A stretch of 64,000 nucleotides of DNA, from positions 62,001 through 126,000 of the forward strand of contig NZ_DASUSQ010000072.1 of NCBI RefSeq assembly GCF_036375055.1, given 5' to 3'. This document shows positions 1 to 8,531 of the stretch, piece after piece. This DNA is from Umezawaea sp036375055. GTDB taxonomy: Bacteria; Actinomycetota; Actinomycetes; Mycobacteriales; Pseudonocardiaceae. Positions within the stretch are counted from its first letter, which is position 1, and the number at the start of each line of letters is the position of its first letter. The position numbers were made by a program, and so were the translations under genes. The notes under the pieces are model-generated. The model was given only the letters and a program-made list of their open reading frames with translations. It did not search any database and had not been told where the DNA came from.

Positions 1-543
1 GACCTCGACCTCGTCGCCGAGCAGCGAGGTCGCCGCCAGCGCCATCTCCGCGCTCGTCATCTTCTCGTGGCCTACCAGCAGTTTGATCGCCGGGTGCCCC
101 AGCACCTCGGCCCTGGTCACCTCGCGGTGGTCGCTGTCGCCCCACGGGTGCCGGTAGGCGGTCTCGGCGACGAACGGCTGGACGTCGTCGTCGAGCGCCC
201 TGGCGCCGACGCGCTCGGTCGCCACCGCGCAGCCGGGCAGCGCGGCGTCCAGCACGTTCGCGAGGTCCGCGAGCCGCACCGGGTCGAGCCCGACCTGCCA
301 CACGACGCGGTCCGCCCCGATGTCGTAGAGCACCGCGCCGTTGGCGCACACCGCGTAGCCGGTCGTCCCCGCCCCCTGCGCGACCACGGGCACCCAGCGG
401 GGTGGGCGGCCCGTGACCAGCACGAACGGGGTGCCCGACGCGTGCACCCTGCCGATCGCGGACGCGGTTCGCCCACTCACCCGCTCGTCGAGCCCGAGCA
501 GCGTTCCGTCAACGTCCGAGGCAACCAACCGAGGTCTCTCCAC
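1..543 (-). CDS. HAD-superfamily (Cof-type) hydrolase, 3' end outside window
   Basis: A cytoplasmic HAD phosphatase of the Cof/sugar-phosphatase type. Read from a GTG at 543 it has the catalytic motif DVDGT at residues 10-14 (nucleophile Asp10, acid Asp12), motif II VTGR at 43-46 and a candidate motif III lysine at 154 (AIKLL). The frame is open for all 181 codons to the window edge, so the final Asp motif is not visible. An ATG nearby at 558 is in another frame. The gene diverges from the oxidoreductase at 624, leaving about 80 bp for both promoters. The substrate cannot be told from sequence. Confidence 0.85.
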   Translation of the reverse strand, partial: MERPRLVASDVDGTLLGLDERVSGRTASAIGRVHASGTPFVLVTGRPPRWVPVVAQGAGTTGYAVCANGAVLYDIGADRVVWQVGLDPVRLADLANVLDAALPGCAVATERVGARALDDDVQPFVAETAYRHPWGDSDHREVTRAEVLGHPAIKLLVGHEKMTSAEMALAATSLLGDEVEV

Positions 544-623
544 CTGCCCATAGTGCCTTGTGCGCGGGAGTGGTCGGTGAACGCCGCTTCGCCTCCCGCC
601 GACGGTCTCGTTACTGTCTCCGG

Positions 624-1526
624 GTGCGCATTGGCATCGTGATCTTGCCCGAACACCGCTGGTGGGTGGCTGAACCGAAGTGGCGGGGAGCCGAGGAACT
701 GGGGTTCCACCACGCGTGGACCTACGACCACCTCGGGTGGCGCAGCCTGGTCGACGGCCCGTGGTTCTCGGCGGTCCCGACCCTCACCGCCGCCGCGACG
801 GTCACCTCGCGCATCCGCCTCGGCACCTTCGTGGCCAGCCCGAACTTCCGGCACCCCGTGCCCTTCGCGCGGGAGCTGCTGACCGTCGACGACATCTCCG
901 ACGGCCGCCTGACCCTCGGCGTCGGCGCGGGCGGCGCGGGCTACGACACCACCGTGCTGGGTGCCGAGCCGGTCACGCCGGGGGAGCGCACGGCCAGGTT
1001 CGGCGAGTTCGTCGAGCTGCTCGACCAGCTCCTGACCAGGGAGCGCACCACCTTCCGCGGGGAGCACTTCGCCGCGGAGGAGGCCCGCGGCGCGCCGGGC
1101 TGCGTGCAGCGCCCGAGGCTGCCGTTCCTGATCGCGGCCAACGGCCCCAGGGCCATGGGGATCGCCGCCCGCTACGGCACCGGGTGGGTCACCACCGGGC
1201 CGTCGACCGAGGACGTCGAAGCGTGGTGGCGCGGGGTCGCCGACGCCGCGGACAGGTTCGACGACACCCTGGCCTCGATCGGCCGGGAACGCGCGACGGC
1301 GGACCGCTACCTCAACCTCGACTCGGCGCCGGTGTACTCGCTGACCAGCGTCGAGTGCTTCCGCGACGCCGTCGGCCGCGCCCGTGGGCTGGGCTTCACC
1401 GACGCCGTCGCGCACTGGCCCCGTGCGGACGGCGTCTTCGCGGGCCGTGAGTCCGTGCTCGAACAGGTCGCGGCGGACGTCCTCCCCGAGCTGACCGGGG
1501 CTAGCCCGCCGACCGCCACCCGCTGA
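624..1526 (+). CDS. LLM-class (luciferase-like) F420-dependent oxidoreductase
   Basis: A 300-residue TIM-barrel flavin/F420-dependent oxidoreductase. The N-terminus RIGIVILPE is the first barrel strand. TYDHL near residue 33, the segment RIRLGTFV near 70 and LTLGVGAGG near 99 are typical of the LLM family, and a segment FLIAANGPRAM lies near 170. The GTG at 624 is chosen because family homology begins there; the open frame upstream to 558 has no family features. The last 26 bases overlap the convergent deacetylase gene. Actinobacterial members mostly use F420H2; the substrate is unknown. Confidence 0.85.
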   Translation: MRIGIVILPEHRWWVAEPKWRGAEELGFHHAWTYDHLGWRSLVDGPWFSAVPTLTAAATVTSRIRLGTFVASPNFRHPVPFARELLTVDDISDGRLTLGVGAGGAGYDTTVLGAEPVTPGERTARFGEFVELLDQLLTRERTTFRGEHFAAEEARGAPGCVQRPRLPFLIAANGPRAMGIAARYGTGWVTTGPSTEDVEAWWRGVADAADRFDDTLASIGRERATADRYLNLDSAPVYSLTSVECFRDAVGRARGLGFTDAVAHWPRADGVFAGRESVLEQVAADVLPELTGASPPTATR

Positions 1527-3330
1527 ACTCGGCGTCGGTGCGCGCCTGCGCGTTCACCCGCAGCCGCGCGTCCGGGCCGATCGCCAGCACCATCGCGCAG
1601 GACTTCACGTCGGTCAGCACCGTCGGGTGGTCGACCGTGTCGCCGTTCATGCCGGACCACGGTTCGAACTCGCCGTCGGCCCGCTCGCGGGTGATCGCCA
1701 CCTTGCCCCTGTCGTCCCGTCCGACCAGGACCAGCCTGCCGTCGCGCGACACCCCCGCGACGTCCCCGGCCCCACCGGGTCCGGGGTGGACGGTCGGTGT
1801 GGACCAGCCCGTCGCGCTCCGCCTGCTGATGGCGACCTCACCGGTGTTCGCCACCCGGTAGGCCAGCGCGTTCGAGCCGATCGCGACGGGTGCGCCCGCG
1901 GGTGCGACCGAGCCGAACGGCCGCCAGTCGCCCTGCCAGCGCACGAGCCCGTCGGTGCCCATCGCGAACAGCTCCACGCCGTCCGGTCCGCTCACCGCGG
2001 CGAGCCCGTCGCGGAACCCGGACCCGCCGAGGTCGGTCCACCCGTCCGGCCACGAGCCGGACCGCTCCTGCTCCAGCCTGCTGACCCCGCCCCTGCCGTT
2101 GAGCACGAACGCCGCCAGCCGCCCGTCGGCCAGCGCGACGACCGTCGGCGCGGACACCCCGTCGCTGCCGTCCGGGCTGCCGAGGTCGGTCCACCGGCCT
2201 CCGCGCCAGCACGCGATCGTGTCGTCGTCCCGCCGGAGACCGCAGGCCTCCAGGCCGTTGCGGCCGGTGGCGACGGCCACACCCGGCGCGAGCGGCCCGC
2301 CGGGGTCGCCGAGGTCCGCGTGCTGCCACGACTCGCCGCTCCAGGCCCGCAGCCCGCCCGCGAGCACGGCGAACGCCCACGGTGTGCCGTGCTCGTCACG
2401 GCCTGCCCAGGACACCCCGCGCGGCCACCGCTTGTACGTCCGGCGCGGCCAGTTGTCGTAGCTGACCTGCTTGCCCAGCAGCGGGTCGTGGGCCGTGTAG
2501 CGCTTGAAGTCGGCGAGCTTCTGCCGCTGCTGGGCGGGGTCGAGGTTCACCGGCGACTGCTCGATGTTGTAGTCGCGGTAGCCGATCTCGACGAACACCG
2601 GCCGACGCGCCGAGTCGCGGTAGTTCCGCGCCGCGGCCTCGGTGAACTTGGCCGTCATCAGGTGGTCGGGGTGGTCGTAGAACGGCTTCCAGTGCGGGTA
2701 GTCCTTGCGCGGCTCGGAGTCCTGCGTGCGCACGACGGTCGGCTGGAACCGCTCCATCAGCGTCTGGAGCACGTCCAGCAGGTCGTACCGGCGGTACGAG
2801 GAGGGCTTCGCCACCAGCGAGCCGCGCGGCTGCACCGCGGTGACCCGCACCGACTCGTTCCGGTCGGACCACAGCCTGCGCAGCGCGTGCAGACCGCCGG
2901 GCGTGCGGGTGCCGTCCTCCGGCAGGTTCACGAAGATCAGCTTGATGGACGGGCGGGCGCGCAGCGAGTACTGCTCGACCTGGTGGTCCGCGTCGATCCG
3001 CAGCGGCTCGCCGATCCAGTCGTCGGCCACGTCCGCCATTGCCGCGTAGGCCGCCCGAACCCCCGCCTGCCTGCTCGCCATGTACTCGGCGGGGTCCGAG
3101 GCGTTGGCCTCCCCGGCGGTCAGGAACACTGTCACCACGGCCCGTTCGGCGCGCACGTCGTCGCGCAGGTCCGGGTTCATGAACAGCAGGTCGTCGTCCT
3201 GGTGGGCGACTACCTGGAGCGACAACGGGCTGGAACCGCGCGGGGGCTCACCGGGCCTCGGCGCGCACGCCAGCAAGAAGACCGTGAGGATCAACGCGAC
3301 GAACACCCTGAGTCGTGGCACGGCGTTCAC
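1501..3330 (-). CDS. secreted PIG-L family deacetylase lipoprotein with C-terminal propeller-like domain
   Basis: A 609-residue predicted lipoprotein. A hydrophobic signal ends in the lipobox LLAC with Cys22 as the lipidated residue. A PIG-L/LmbE-type deacetylase domain follows: AHQDDD at 42-47 and HPDH at 220-223 supply the zinc ligands and catalytic Asp expected in N-acetylglucosaminyl deacetylases. From about residue 360 onward there are repeated W-D-L-G and G-R-L units (RWTDLG, GWTDLGG and similar) that look like blades of a PLL/lectin-type beta-propeller. The GTG at 3330 is the start that places the signal peptide at the N-terminus. A cell-wall or exopolysaccharide amino sugar is a plausible substrate (inference). 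Confidence 0.8.
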   Translation of the reverse strand: MNAVPRLRVFVALILTVFLLACAPRPGEPPRGSSPLSLQVVAHQDDDLLFMNPDLRDDVRAERAVVTVFLTAGEANASDPAEYMASRQAGVRAAYAAMADVADDWIGEPLRIDADHQVEQYSLRARPSIKLIFVNLPEDGTRTPGGLHALRRLWSDRNESVRVTAVQPRGSLVAKPSSYRRYDLLDVLQTLMERFQPTVVRTQDSEPRKDYPHWKPFYDHPDHLMTAKFTEAAARNYRDSARRPVFVEIGYRDYNIEQSPVNLDPAQQRQKLADFKRYTAHDPLLGKQVSYDNWPRRTYKRWPRGVSWAGRDEHGTPWAFAVLAGGLRAWSGESWQHADLGDPGGPLAPGVAVATGRNGLEACGLRRDDDTIACWRGGRWTDLGSPDGSDGVSAPTVVALADGRLAAFVLNGRGGVSRLEQERSGSWPDGWTDLGGSGFRDGLAAVSGPDGVELFAMGTDGLVRWQGDWRPFGSVAPAGAPVAIGSNALAYRVANTGEVAISRRSATGWSTPTVHPGPGGAGDVAGVSRDGRLVLVGRDDRGKVAITRERADGEFEPWSGMNGDTVDHPTVLTDVKSCAMVLAIGPDARLRVNAQARTDAEFSGWRSAG

Positions 3331-3544
3331 GAGGGCGAACTGTCGTTGGAGAACACACGTCCGCCCTGGTGGTGCCGTGGTGAAGCGAGGGGCAACAGGC
3401 CGCCCGCGTGACTGCGCGTAGTTTATCCGTTGAGACGACGGTGGATCCACACAGGTGTGAGCCGAGGTGGGTTGGGCAACGCACACGTCTTCCCAGACGT
3501 CCTGGGAGGTTGGTGGGTTGCACGAACCGACCGGAAAGGAACCC

Positions 3545-4537
3545 ATGCGTTTGTCGGTCGTCATCCCGTGCTTCAACGAGGAGCGCGGTCTGGCACAGCT
3601 GCACGAGGAGCTCAGCCGGGTGCTGCCGGAGGTCGCCGAGGACTTCGAGGTCATCCTCGTCGACGACGGCAGCGCCGACGGCACGCTGCGGGAGCTGCGT
3701 GCGCTCGCGGAGTCGGACCCCCGGTTCACCTACCTGGCGCTGAGCCGGAACTTCGGCAAGGAAGCCGCGATGCTGGCCGGTCTGAGCCAGGCGCACGGCG
3801 AGGTCGTGGCGATCATGGACGCCGACCTCCAGCACCCGCCCGAGCTGCTCGGGCAGATGACGTCGCTGCTGTCCAAGGGCTACGACCAGGTCGTGGCCCG
3901 GCGGACGAGGCACGGCGAGCCGGTGCTGCGGAAGATGGTCTCCAAGCTCTACTACCGCGTGATCAACAAGGTGGTGGACGTCGAGCTGGAGGACGGTGTC
4001 GGCGACTTCCGCGTGCTGACCAGGCGCGCGGTGCAGGCGCTGCTGTCGCTGGGTGAGTACAACCGGTTCTCCAAGGGCCTGTTCGCCTGGATCGGCTTCG
4101 ACACCGCGGTCGTCGACTACGAGAACGTGCTCCGCCAGGCGGGCGACAGCGCGTGGACCTTCCGCAAGCTGCTCAACTACGGCATCGACGGCGTCGTGTC
4201 GTTCAACAACCGCCCGCTGCGCCTGGCCATCTACCTCGGTGGGCTGGTGACAGCGTTGTCATTCGGCTACGCCGCGTGGCTGCTCGTCTACGCGCTGCGC
4301 GTGGGCGTCGCCGTGCCCGGCTACCTGACCCTGATGTGCGGCGTGCTCGGCCTCGGCGGCCTCCAGCTGCTGTTCCTCGGCGTGATCGGCGAGTACCTCG
4401 GCCGGATCTACTACGAGTCCAAGCAGCGGCCGCACTTCCTGGTGAAGGAGTCGAGCGGTGCGCGCCCGGTGCCGGTGACCGTGCCGCTGGGTCGGGAGAC
4501 CGCCGGTGGCCAGTTCCTGGAGCGGTCGGCGCCGTGA
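3545..4537 (+). CDS. GT2 glycosyltransferase, polyprenol-phosphate-sugar synthase type (GtrB/DPM1-like)
   Basis: A 330-residue family 2 glycosyltransferase with a GT-A domain (SVVIPCFNEE at 4-13, DDGS at 40-43, DxD as MDADLQ at 91-96) and two C-terminal membrane helices (about 232-300), the layout of enzymes that move a sugar from a nucleotide donor onto polyprenyl phosphate on the inner membrane face. The ATG at 3545 follows an AAAGGA ribosome site. Its stop overlaps the start of the GtrA gene by 4 bases, so the two are translationally coupled. A paralogue lies at 16375-17436. The sugar is unknown. Confidence 0.85.
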   Translation: MRLSVVIPCFNEERGLAQLHEELSRVLPEVAEDFEVILVDDGSADGTLRELRALAESDPRFTYLALSRNFGKEAAMLAGLSQAHGEVVAIMDADLQHPPELLGQMTSLLSKGYDQVVARRTRHGEPVLRKMVSKLYYRVINKVVDVELEDGVGDFRVLTRRAVQALLSLGEYNRFSKGLFAWIGFDTAVVDYENVLRQAGDSAWTFRKLLNYGIDGVVSFNNRPLRLAIYLGGLVTALSFGYAAWLLVYALRVGVAVPGYLTLMCGVLGLGGLQLLFLGVIGEYLGRIYYESKQRPHFLVKESSGARPVPVTVPLGRETAGGQFLERSAP

Positions 4538-4941
4538 ACTGGAAGTCCACCCTGGGGAGGATCGTCCGGTTCGGCCTGGTCGGCGTCGTCAACACCGCCG
4601 TCTACTACGGGCTGTACCTGCTGTTCAAGCTCGCCCTGCCCTACCTGGCGGCCCACGTGCTCGCGTTCTGCCTGGCGATGATCGGGTCCTACTTCCTGAG
4701 CTGCTACTTCACCTTCCGCACCCGTCCGACGTGGAAGAAGTTCCTGCTCTTCCCCCTGTCCAACGCCACCAACTTCGTCATCAGCACGGCAGGCCTCTAC
4801 CTGCTCGTCGGCTGGTTCGGGATGAACCAGCAGATCGCGCCGCTGGTCGCCGCCGCGGCCGCGATCCCGCTCACCTTCGTGGTGGCCCAGTTCGTCCTCA
4901 TCGACCGCAGCGTCGAAGTCGAAAGAGAGCTCAAGCCTTGA
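4534..4941 (+). CDS. GtrA family small membrane protein
   Basis: A 135-residue protein with about four membrane helices and the GtrA-family pattern: RFGLVGVVNTAVYY near the N-terminus, then SYFLSCYFTFR, then a C-terminal helix pair. GtrA proteins are thought to flip or present polyprenyl-phosphate-sugars, and in M. tuberculosis a small membrane protein (Rv3632) assists the PpgS synthase. GTG at 4534 overlaps the preceding stop (GTGA), and its own stop overlaps the next start at 4938 (TTGA), so it is the middle gene of a coupled trio. Confidence 0.88.
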   Translation: MNWKSTLGRIVRFGLVGVVNTAVYYGLYLLFKLALPYLAAHVLAFCLAMIGSYFLSCYFTFRTRPTWKKFLLFPLSNATNFVISTAGLYLLVGWFGMNQQIAPLVAAAAAIPLTFVVAQFVLIDRSVEVERELKP

Positions 4942-7043
4942 TCTCGGCAGCCCGCAGGCCGCTCCACGGTGGGGTGGTCGCCTCCGGCGTGTGCCTCGTG
5001 GTCGTCCTGCTCGCCCAGCTCCCGTTCCTGCGCAACCGGTTCTTCTACGTCTGGGACGACAGCTCGGCGCAGTTCCTCCCCTCGTGGCACTACCTGGGTC
5101 AGCAGTTCGTCGCCGGTGACTGGCCGAAGCTGATGTCACCGGACAACTGGGTCGGCGGCAACTTCGCCGGTGAGGCCCTCTTCGGCCTGTGGAACCCGGT
5201 CAACGTCGCCAACTACGTGCTGGTCTCGCGGTTCGACGACCTCGCCCTCGCCGCGCTCGTGGTGAAGACCGAGTTCCTGACGCTGCTCGCGCTCGGCACG
5301 TACCTGCTGGTCAGGGAGTACGGCGCGGGACGCGGCGCCGCCGCTGTCATCGCCGTCGCGCTCCCCTTCGGCGGGTTCACCCTCTACTACGACGCGGGGT
5401 CGTGGGCCGCCGGTCTGATGGCCTTCGCCTGGATCCCGTTCACCTGGTGGTCCGCCCGCCGGGTGGCCAGGGGCGCGGGCAGCCCGCTGTGGCCGTTCCT
5501 CTTCGGCGCGCTGGCGGTGACGACCGGCAACCCGTACGGCCTGCTCGGCGTGTGCGCGGTGCTGTTCGCGCTGCTGGTCGAGTCGTGGTTCGCCCGAGAC
5601 CGGGCGGCCGTGGTCAGGGTGTTCGTCGTCGGTGTGCTGGTCGGGCTGGTCGTGCCGCTGGTCTACCTGCCCCTGCTCGGCACCTCGTCGGTGACGGACC
5701 GGGCCGGTCAGGGCTTCGCCAGCACCGGGCTGCTGGTGCCCGCGCTGTCGGACTTCCTGAGCATGAGCACACCGAGCCACCTGCCTGCGATCTGGACGTT
5801 CGCCAACCCCCTCCGGCTCAGCGTGCCGGGCGTGTACTTCGCCTGGTTCGTCGTGCCCCTGCTGCCCTGGCTGGACTGGGGCGTGCTGCGCCGCCGGTGG
5901 CGGGAGCTGCTCGGGGTCTTCGTCGTGATGGGCGGCTACCTGCTGTTCGCGATCGGGCCGTCGAACCTGTGGATGTTCCGGTTCCCGCTGCGCCACGTCG
6001 AGGTGATCTTCCTCGCCGTCGGGGTCGTGTTCGCCGTGCTGCTGAGCGGCGGACTGCGCACCGACCGGGTGCGGGCCAGGGCGCTGATCACGGCGGGCGT
6101 GCTGCTGTTCACCGGCTACCTGAGCTTCGCGGCGGACTCGTGGGGCTGGAAGCGGCACGCGGTGTCGCTCGCCCTGCTCGCCGTCGGCACGGTCCTCGCG
6201 GTGCGGCTGGCCCGCGGGCGGGGGCTGTTCGTCGTGCTCGTGGCGGGCGTCGCCGCCGCGCTGGCGCTCCAGACCGCGTGGTACCCCAAGAACGCCGACG
6301 TGGCCGACTACGGGCTGCCGAGCACGGTCTCCGAGCGGCGCGCGATGCACGACTACCAGGGCACGACCTTCCAGGTGGGCTCGGTCGTCATCGGCAACAA
6401 CGGCCTGCTGCTCGACGCGCACATGGTCAGCTCGTACACCGGCATGGGCAACCGGAAGTTCAACCAGGCCACCTGCCTGAACTACGAGGGCACCACGTGC
6501 CCGCAGTCGCTGGACAAGCTGCTCAAGCCGACCGACCTGGCCGGTCAGACCCTGCTCGACCTGCTGAGGGTGGAGACGGTCGTCGTGCAGCGCGCGGTGA
6601 ACGGCAGCCCGCCGGTCCCGCCGGGTTGGGAGGTCACCGAGCGCAACGATCGCATCACGGTCCTGCGGCGCGGCACCCCGCTGCCGTGGCCGGGTGGACG
6701 GATCGGCTGGACCGACGTGCAGGTCTCCTCGGACACCTCTACGGACCGTCGCGAAACCGTCCGGTTCACCGGTTCGGGCACGCTCGCGTTCGCCCGGTTG
6801 AACTGGCCCGGTTACCGTGCGGAGGTGGATGGCAAGCCCGTCGACGTGCGCGAAGGACCGGCCGGTCTGGTTCTGGTCGACGTCCGCGACGGCGGCGAGC
6901 TGACCCTCACCTGGAGCGCGCCCGGCCTCGTCCCCGGTCTGGTCGCCGCGGTGGTCGGCCTGCTCGGAGCGGTCGGGTTCAGCGTGCTCGTGGTGATCCG
7001 CCGCCGCCGGGTCGCGGACGTTTCCGCTGATCAAGCGTCGTGA
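4938..7043 (+). CDS. large polytopic membrane protein, probable GT-C type sugar transferase (YfhO-like)
   Basis: A 701-residue protein with about a dozen hydrophobic segments and a C-terminal extracytoplasmic domain followed by a last helix and RRRR. After the first helix the loop reads FFYVWDDS, giving Asp40-Asp41, the position where GT-C enzymes keep their catalytic acid. TGNPYG near residue 198 and the C-terminal segment FARLNWPGYRAEVDGKP are shared almost motif for motif with the paralogue at 17433-19730 (TGNPYE, FARLAWPGYEATINGKD). The TTG start at 4938 is supported by the TTGA overlap with the GtrA stop. Acceptor and sugar are unknown; arabinogalactan is the contextual candidate. Confidence 0.7.
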   Translation: MISAARRPLHGGVVASGVCLVVVLLAQLPFLRNRFFYVWDDSSAQFLPSWHYLGQQFVAGDWPKLMSPDNWVGGNFAGEALFGLWNPVNVANYVLVSRFDDLALAALVVKTEFLTLLALGTYLLVREYGAGRGAAAVIAVALPFGGFTLYYDAGSWAAGLMAFAWIPFTWWSARRVARGAGSPLWPFLFGALAVTTGNPYGLLGVCAVLFALLVESWFARDRAAVVRVFVVGVLVGLVVPLVYLPLLGTSSVTDRAGQGFASTGLLVPALSDFLSMSTPSHLPAIWTFANPLRLSVPGVYFAWFVVPLLPWLDWGVLRRRWRELLGVFVVMGGYLLFAIGPSNLWMFRFPLRHVEVIFLAVGVVFAVLLSGGLRTDRVRARALITAGVLLFTGYLSFAADSWGWKRHAVSLALLAVGTVLAVRLARGRGLFVVLVAGVAAALALQTAWYPKNADVADYGLPSTVSERRAMHDYQGTTFQVGSVVIGNNGLLLDAHMVSSYTGMGNRKFNQATCLNYEGTTCPQSLDKLLKPTDLAGQTLLDLLRVETVVVQRAVNGSPPVPPGWEVTERNDRITVLRRGTPLPWPGGRIGWTDVQVSSDTSTDRRETVRFTGSGTLAFARLNWPGYRAEVDGKPVDVREGPAGLVLVDVRDGGELTLTWSAPGLVPGLVAAVVGLLGAVGFSVLVVIRRRRVADVSADQAS

Positions 7044-7099
7044 GGGGAAGGCAGGGCCGAGTGGGGACCGCGGTGGGCGCACCGCTATCCTCGGGCGCC

Positions 7100-8281
7100 G
7101 TGAGCTTCGCTGGTTATGACCTCGTCGTTGTCGGTTCCGGATTCTTCGGCCTCACGGTTGCCGAGCGCACCGCGACCCAGCTGAACAAGCGGGTCCTGGT
7201 GCTCGAACGCCGCGAGCACATTGGTGGCAACGCCTACTCGGAGGCGGAGCCGGAGACGGGCATCGAGGTGCACCGCTACGGCGCGCACCTGTTCCACACC
7301 TCCAACAAGCGGGTGTGGGAGTACGTCAACCAGTTCACCGAGTTCACCGGGTACCAGCACCGCGTGTTCGCGAAGTACCAGGACCAGGTCTACTCGTTCC
7401 CGATGAACCTGGCGCTCATCAACCAGTTCTTCGGCAAGTCCCACACGCCGGACGAGGCGCGCGCGCTCATCGCGAAGCTCGCGAGCGAGATCGAGACCGC
7501 CGACGCGCAGAACCTGGAGGAGAAGGCGATCTCGCTGATCGGCCGTCCCCTCTACGAGGCGTTCATCCGCGGCTACACGGCCAAGCAGTGGCAGACGGAC
7601 CCGAAGAACCTGCCCGCGGCCAACATCACCCGGCTGCCGGTGCGCTACAACTTCGAGAACCGCTACTTCAACGACGACTTCGAGGGCCTGCCCGTCGACG
7701 GCTACACCGCGTGGCTGGAGAAGATGGCGGAGCACGAGAACATCGAGGTCCGGCTGAACACCGACTACTTCGACGTCAAGGACGAGATCCCCGCCGGGAC
7801 CCCGGTCGTCTACACCGGTCCGCTGGACCACTACTTCGACTACTCCGAGGGCCGCCTGGGCTGGCGCACCCTGGACTTCGAGCGCGAGGTCGTCGCCACG
7901 GGCGACTTCCAGGGCACCTCCGTCATGAACTACAACGACGAAGAGGTCCCCTACACGCGCATCCACGAGTTCCGGCACTTCCACCCGGAGCGGGACTACC
8001 CGAAGGACAAGACGGTCATCGTCCGGGAGTACTCGCGCTTCGCCAAGGAGGACGACGAGCCGTACTACCCGATCAACACCGCCGAGGACCGCGTCATGCT
8101 GGAGCGGTACCGCGAGCTGGCGAAGGTCGAGGCGGCGGAGCGCAACGTGCTGTTCGGCGGTCGGCTGGGCACCTACCAGTACCTCGACATGCACATGGCC
8201 ATCGGTGCCGCGCTGAGCACGTTCGACAACAAGATCGCGCCGCACCTGACCGAGGGCAAGCCGATCGACGGCAGCATCTGA
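7100..8281 (+). CDS. glf: UDP-galactopyranose mutase
   Basis: Converts UDP-galactopyranose to UDP-galactofuranose, the donor for galactan synthesis, in the cytoplasm. The 393-residue protein shows the FAD dinucleotide motif GSGFFG at 12-17, then ERREHIGGNAY and YGAHLFHT, and further on FIRGYTAKQWQ and TRLPVRYN, all highly conserved in actinobacterial Glf. A GTG at 7100 places the Rossmann strand at residue 6. An upstream GTG at 7040 overlaps the preceding stop but would add 20 non-conserved residues. It is followed by a hairpin terminator and then glfT2. Confidence 0.97.
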   Translation: MSFAGYDLVVVGSGFFGLTVAERTATQLNKRVLVLERREHIGGNAYSEAEPETGIEVHRYGAHLFHTSNKRVWEYVNQFTEFTGYQHRVFAKYQDQVYSFPMNLALINQFFGKSHTPDEARALIAKLASEIETADAQNLEEKAISLIGRPLYEAFIRGYTAKQWQTDPKNLPAANITRLPVRYNFENRYFNDDFEGLPVDGYTAWLEKMAEHENIEVRLNTDYFDVKDEIPAGTPVVYTGPLDHYFDYSEGRLGWRTLDFEREVVATGDFQGTSVMNYNDEEVPYTRIHEFRHFHPERDYPKDKTVIVREYSRFAKEDDEPYYPINTAEDRVMLERYRELAKVEAAERNVLFGGRLGTYQYLDMHMAIGAALSTFDNKIAPHLTEGKPIDGSI

Positions 8282-8293
8282 TCAAGACCCGAT

Positions 8294-8337
8294 GGTGATC
8301 GCCCGGTGGGACGCAGGTTTCCCGCCGGGCGATCACC
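8294..8337 (+). terminator. hairpin terminator after glf
   Basis: An 18-pair stem (8294-8311 with 8320-8337, one G-T pair) around an 8-base loop, starting 12 bases after the glf stop and followed by GTTTGTG. It separates glf from glfT2, which therefore probably has its own promoter in 8340-8500. Confidence 0.75.
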
Positions 8338-8531
8338 GTTTGTGAACACCGTGGAACGCAAAGCGCCCGAACGGGCGTTGAACGGGCTCGTAGGTAGTAT
8401 GAGGACAACGCCGCCGCACCTGATCCACGACTCGTGGCGTTCGCGGTGCGGCGAAGCACGCCATGACCCCACGTCGAACGTTCGATTCTGAACCCGAAAC
8501 CGCGTTGATGGCGGTTCGCCGGAGGAAGCAC

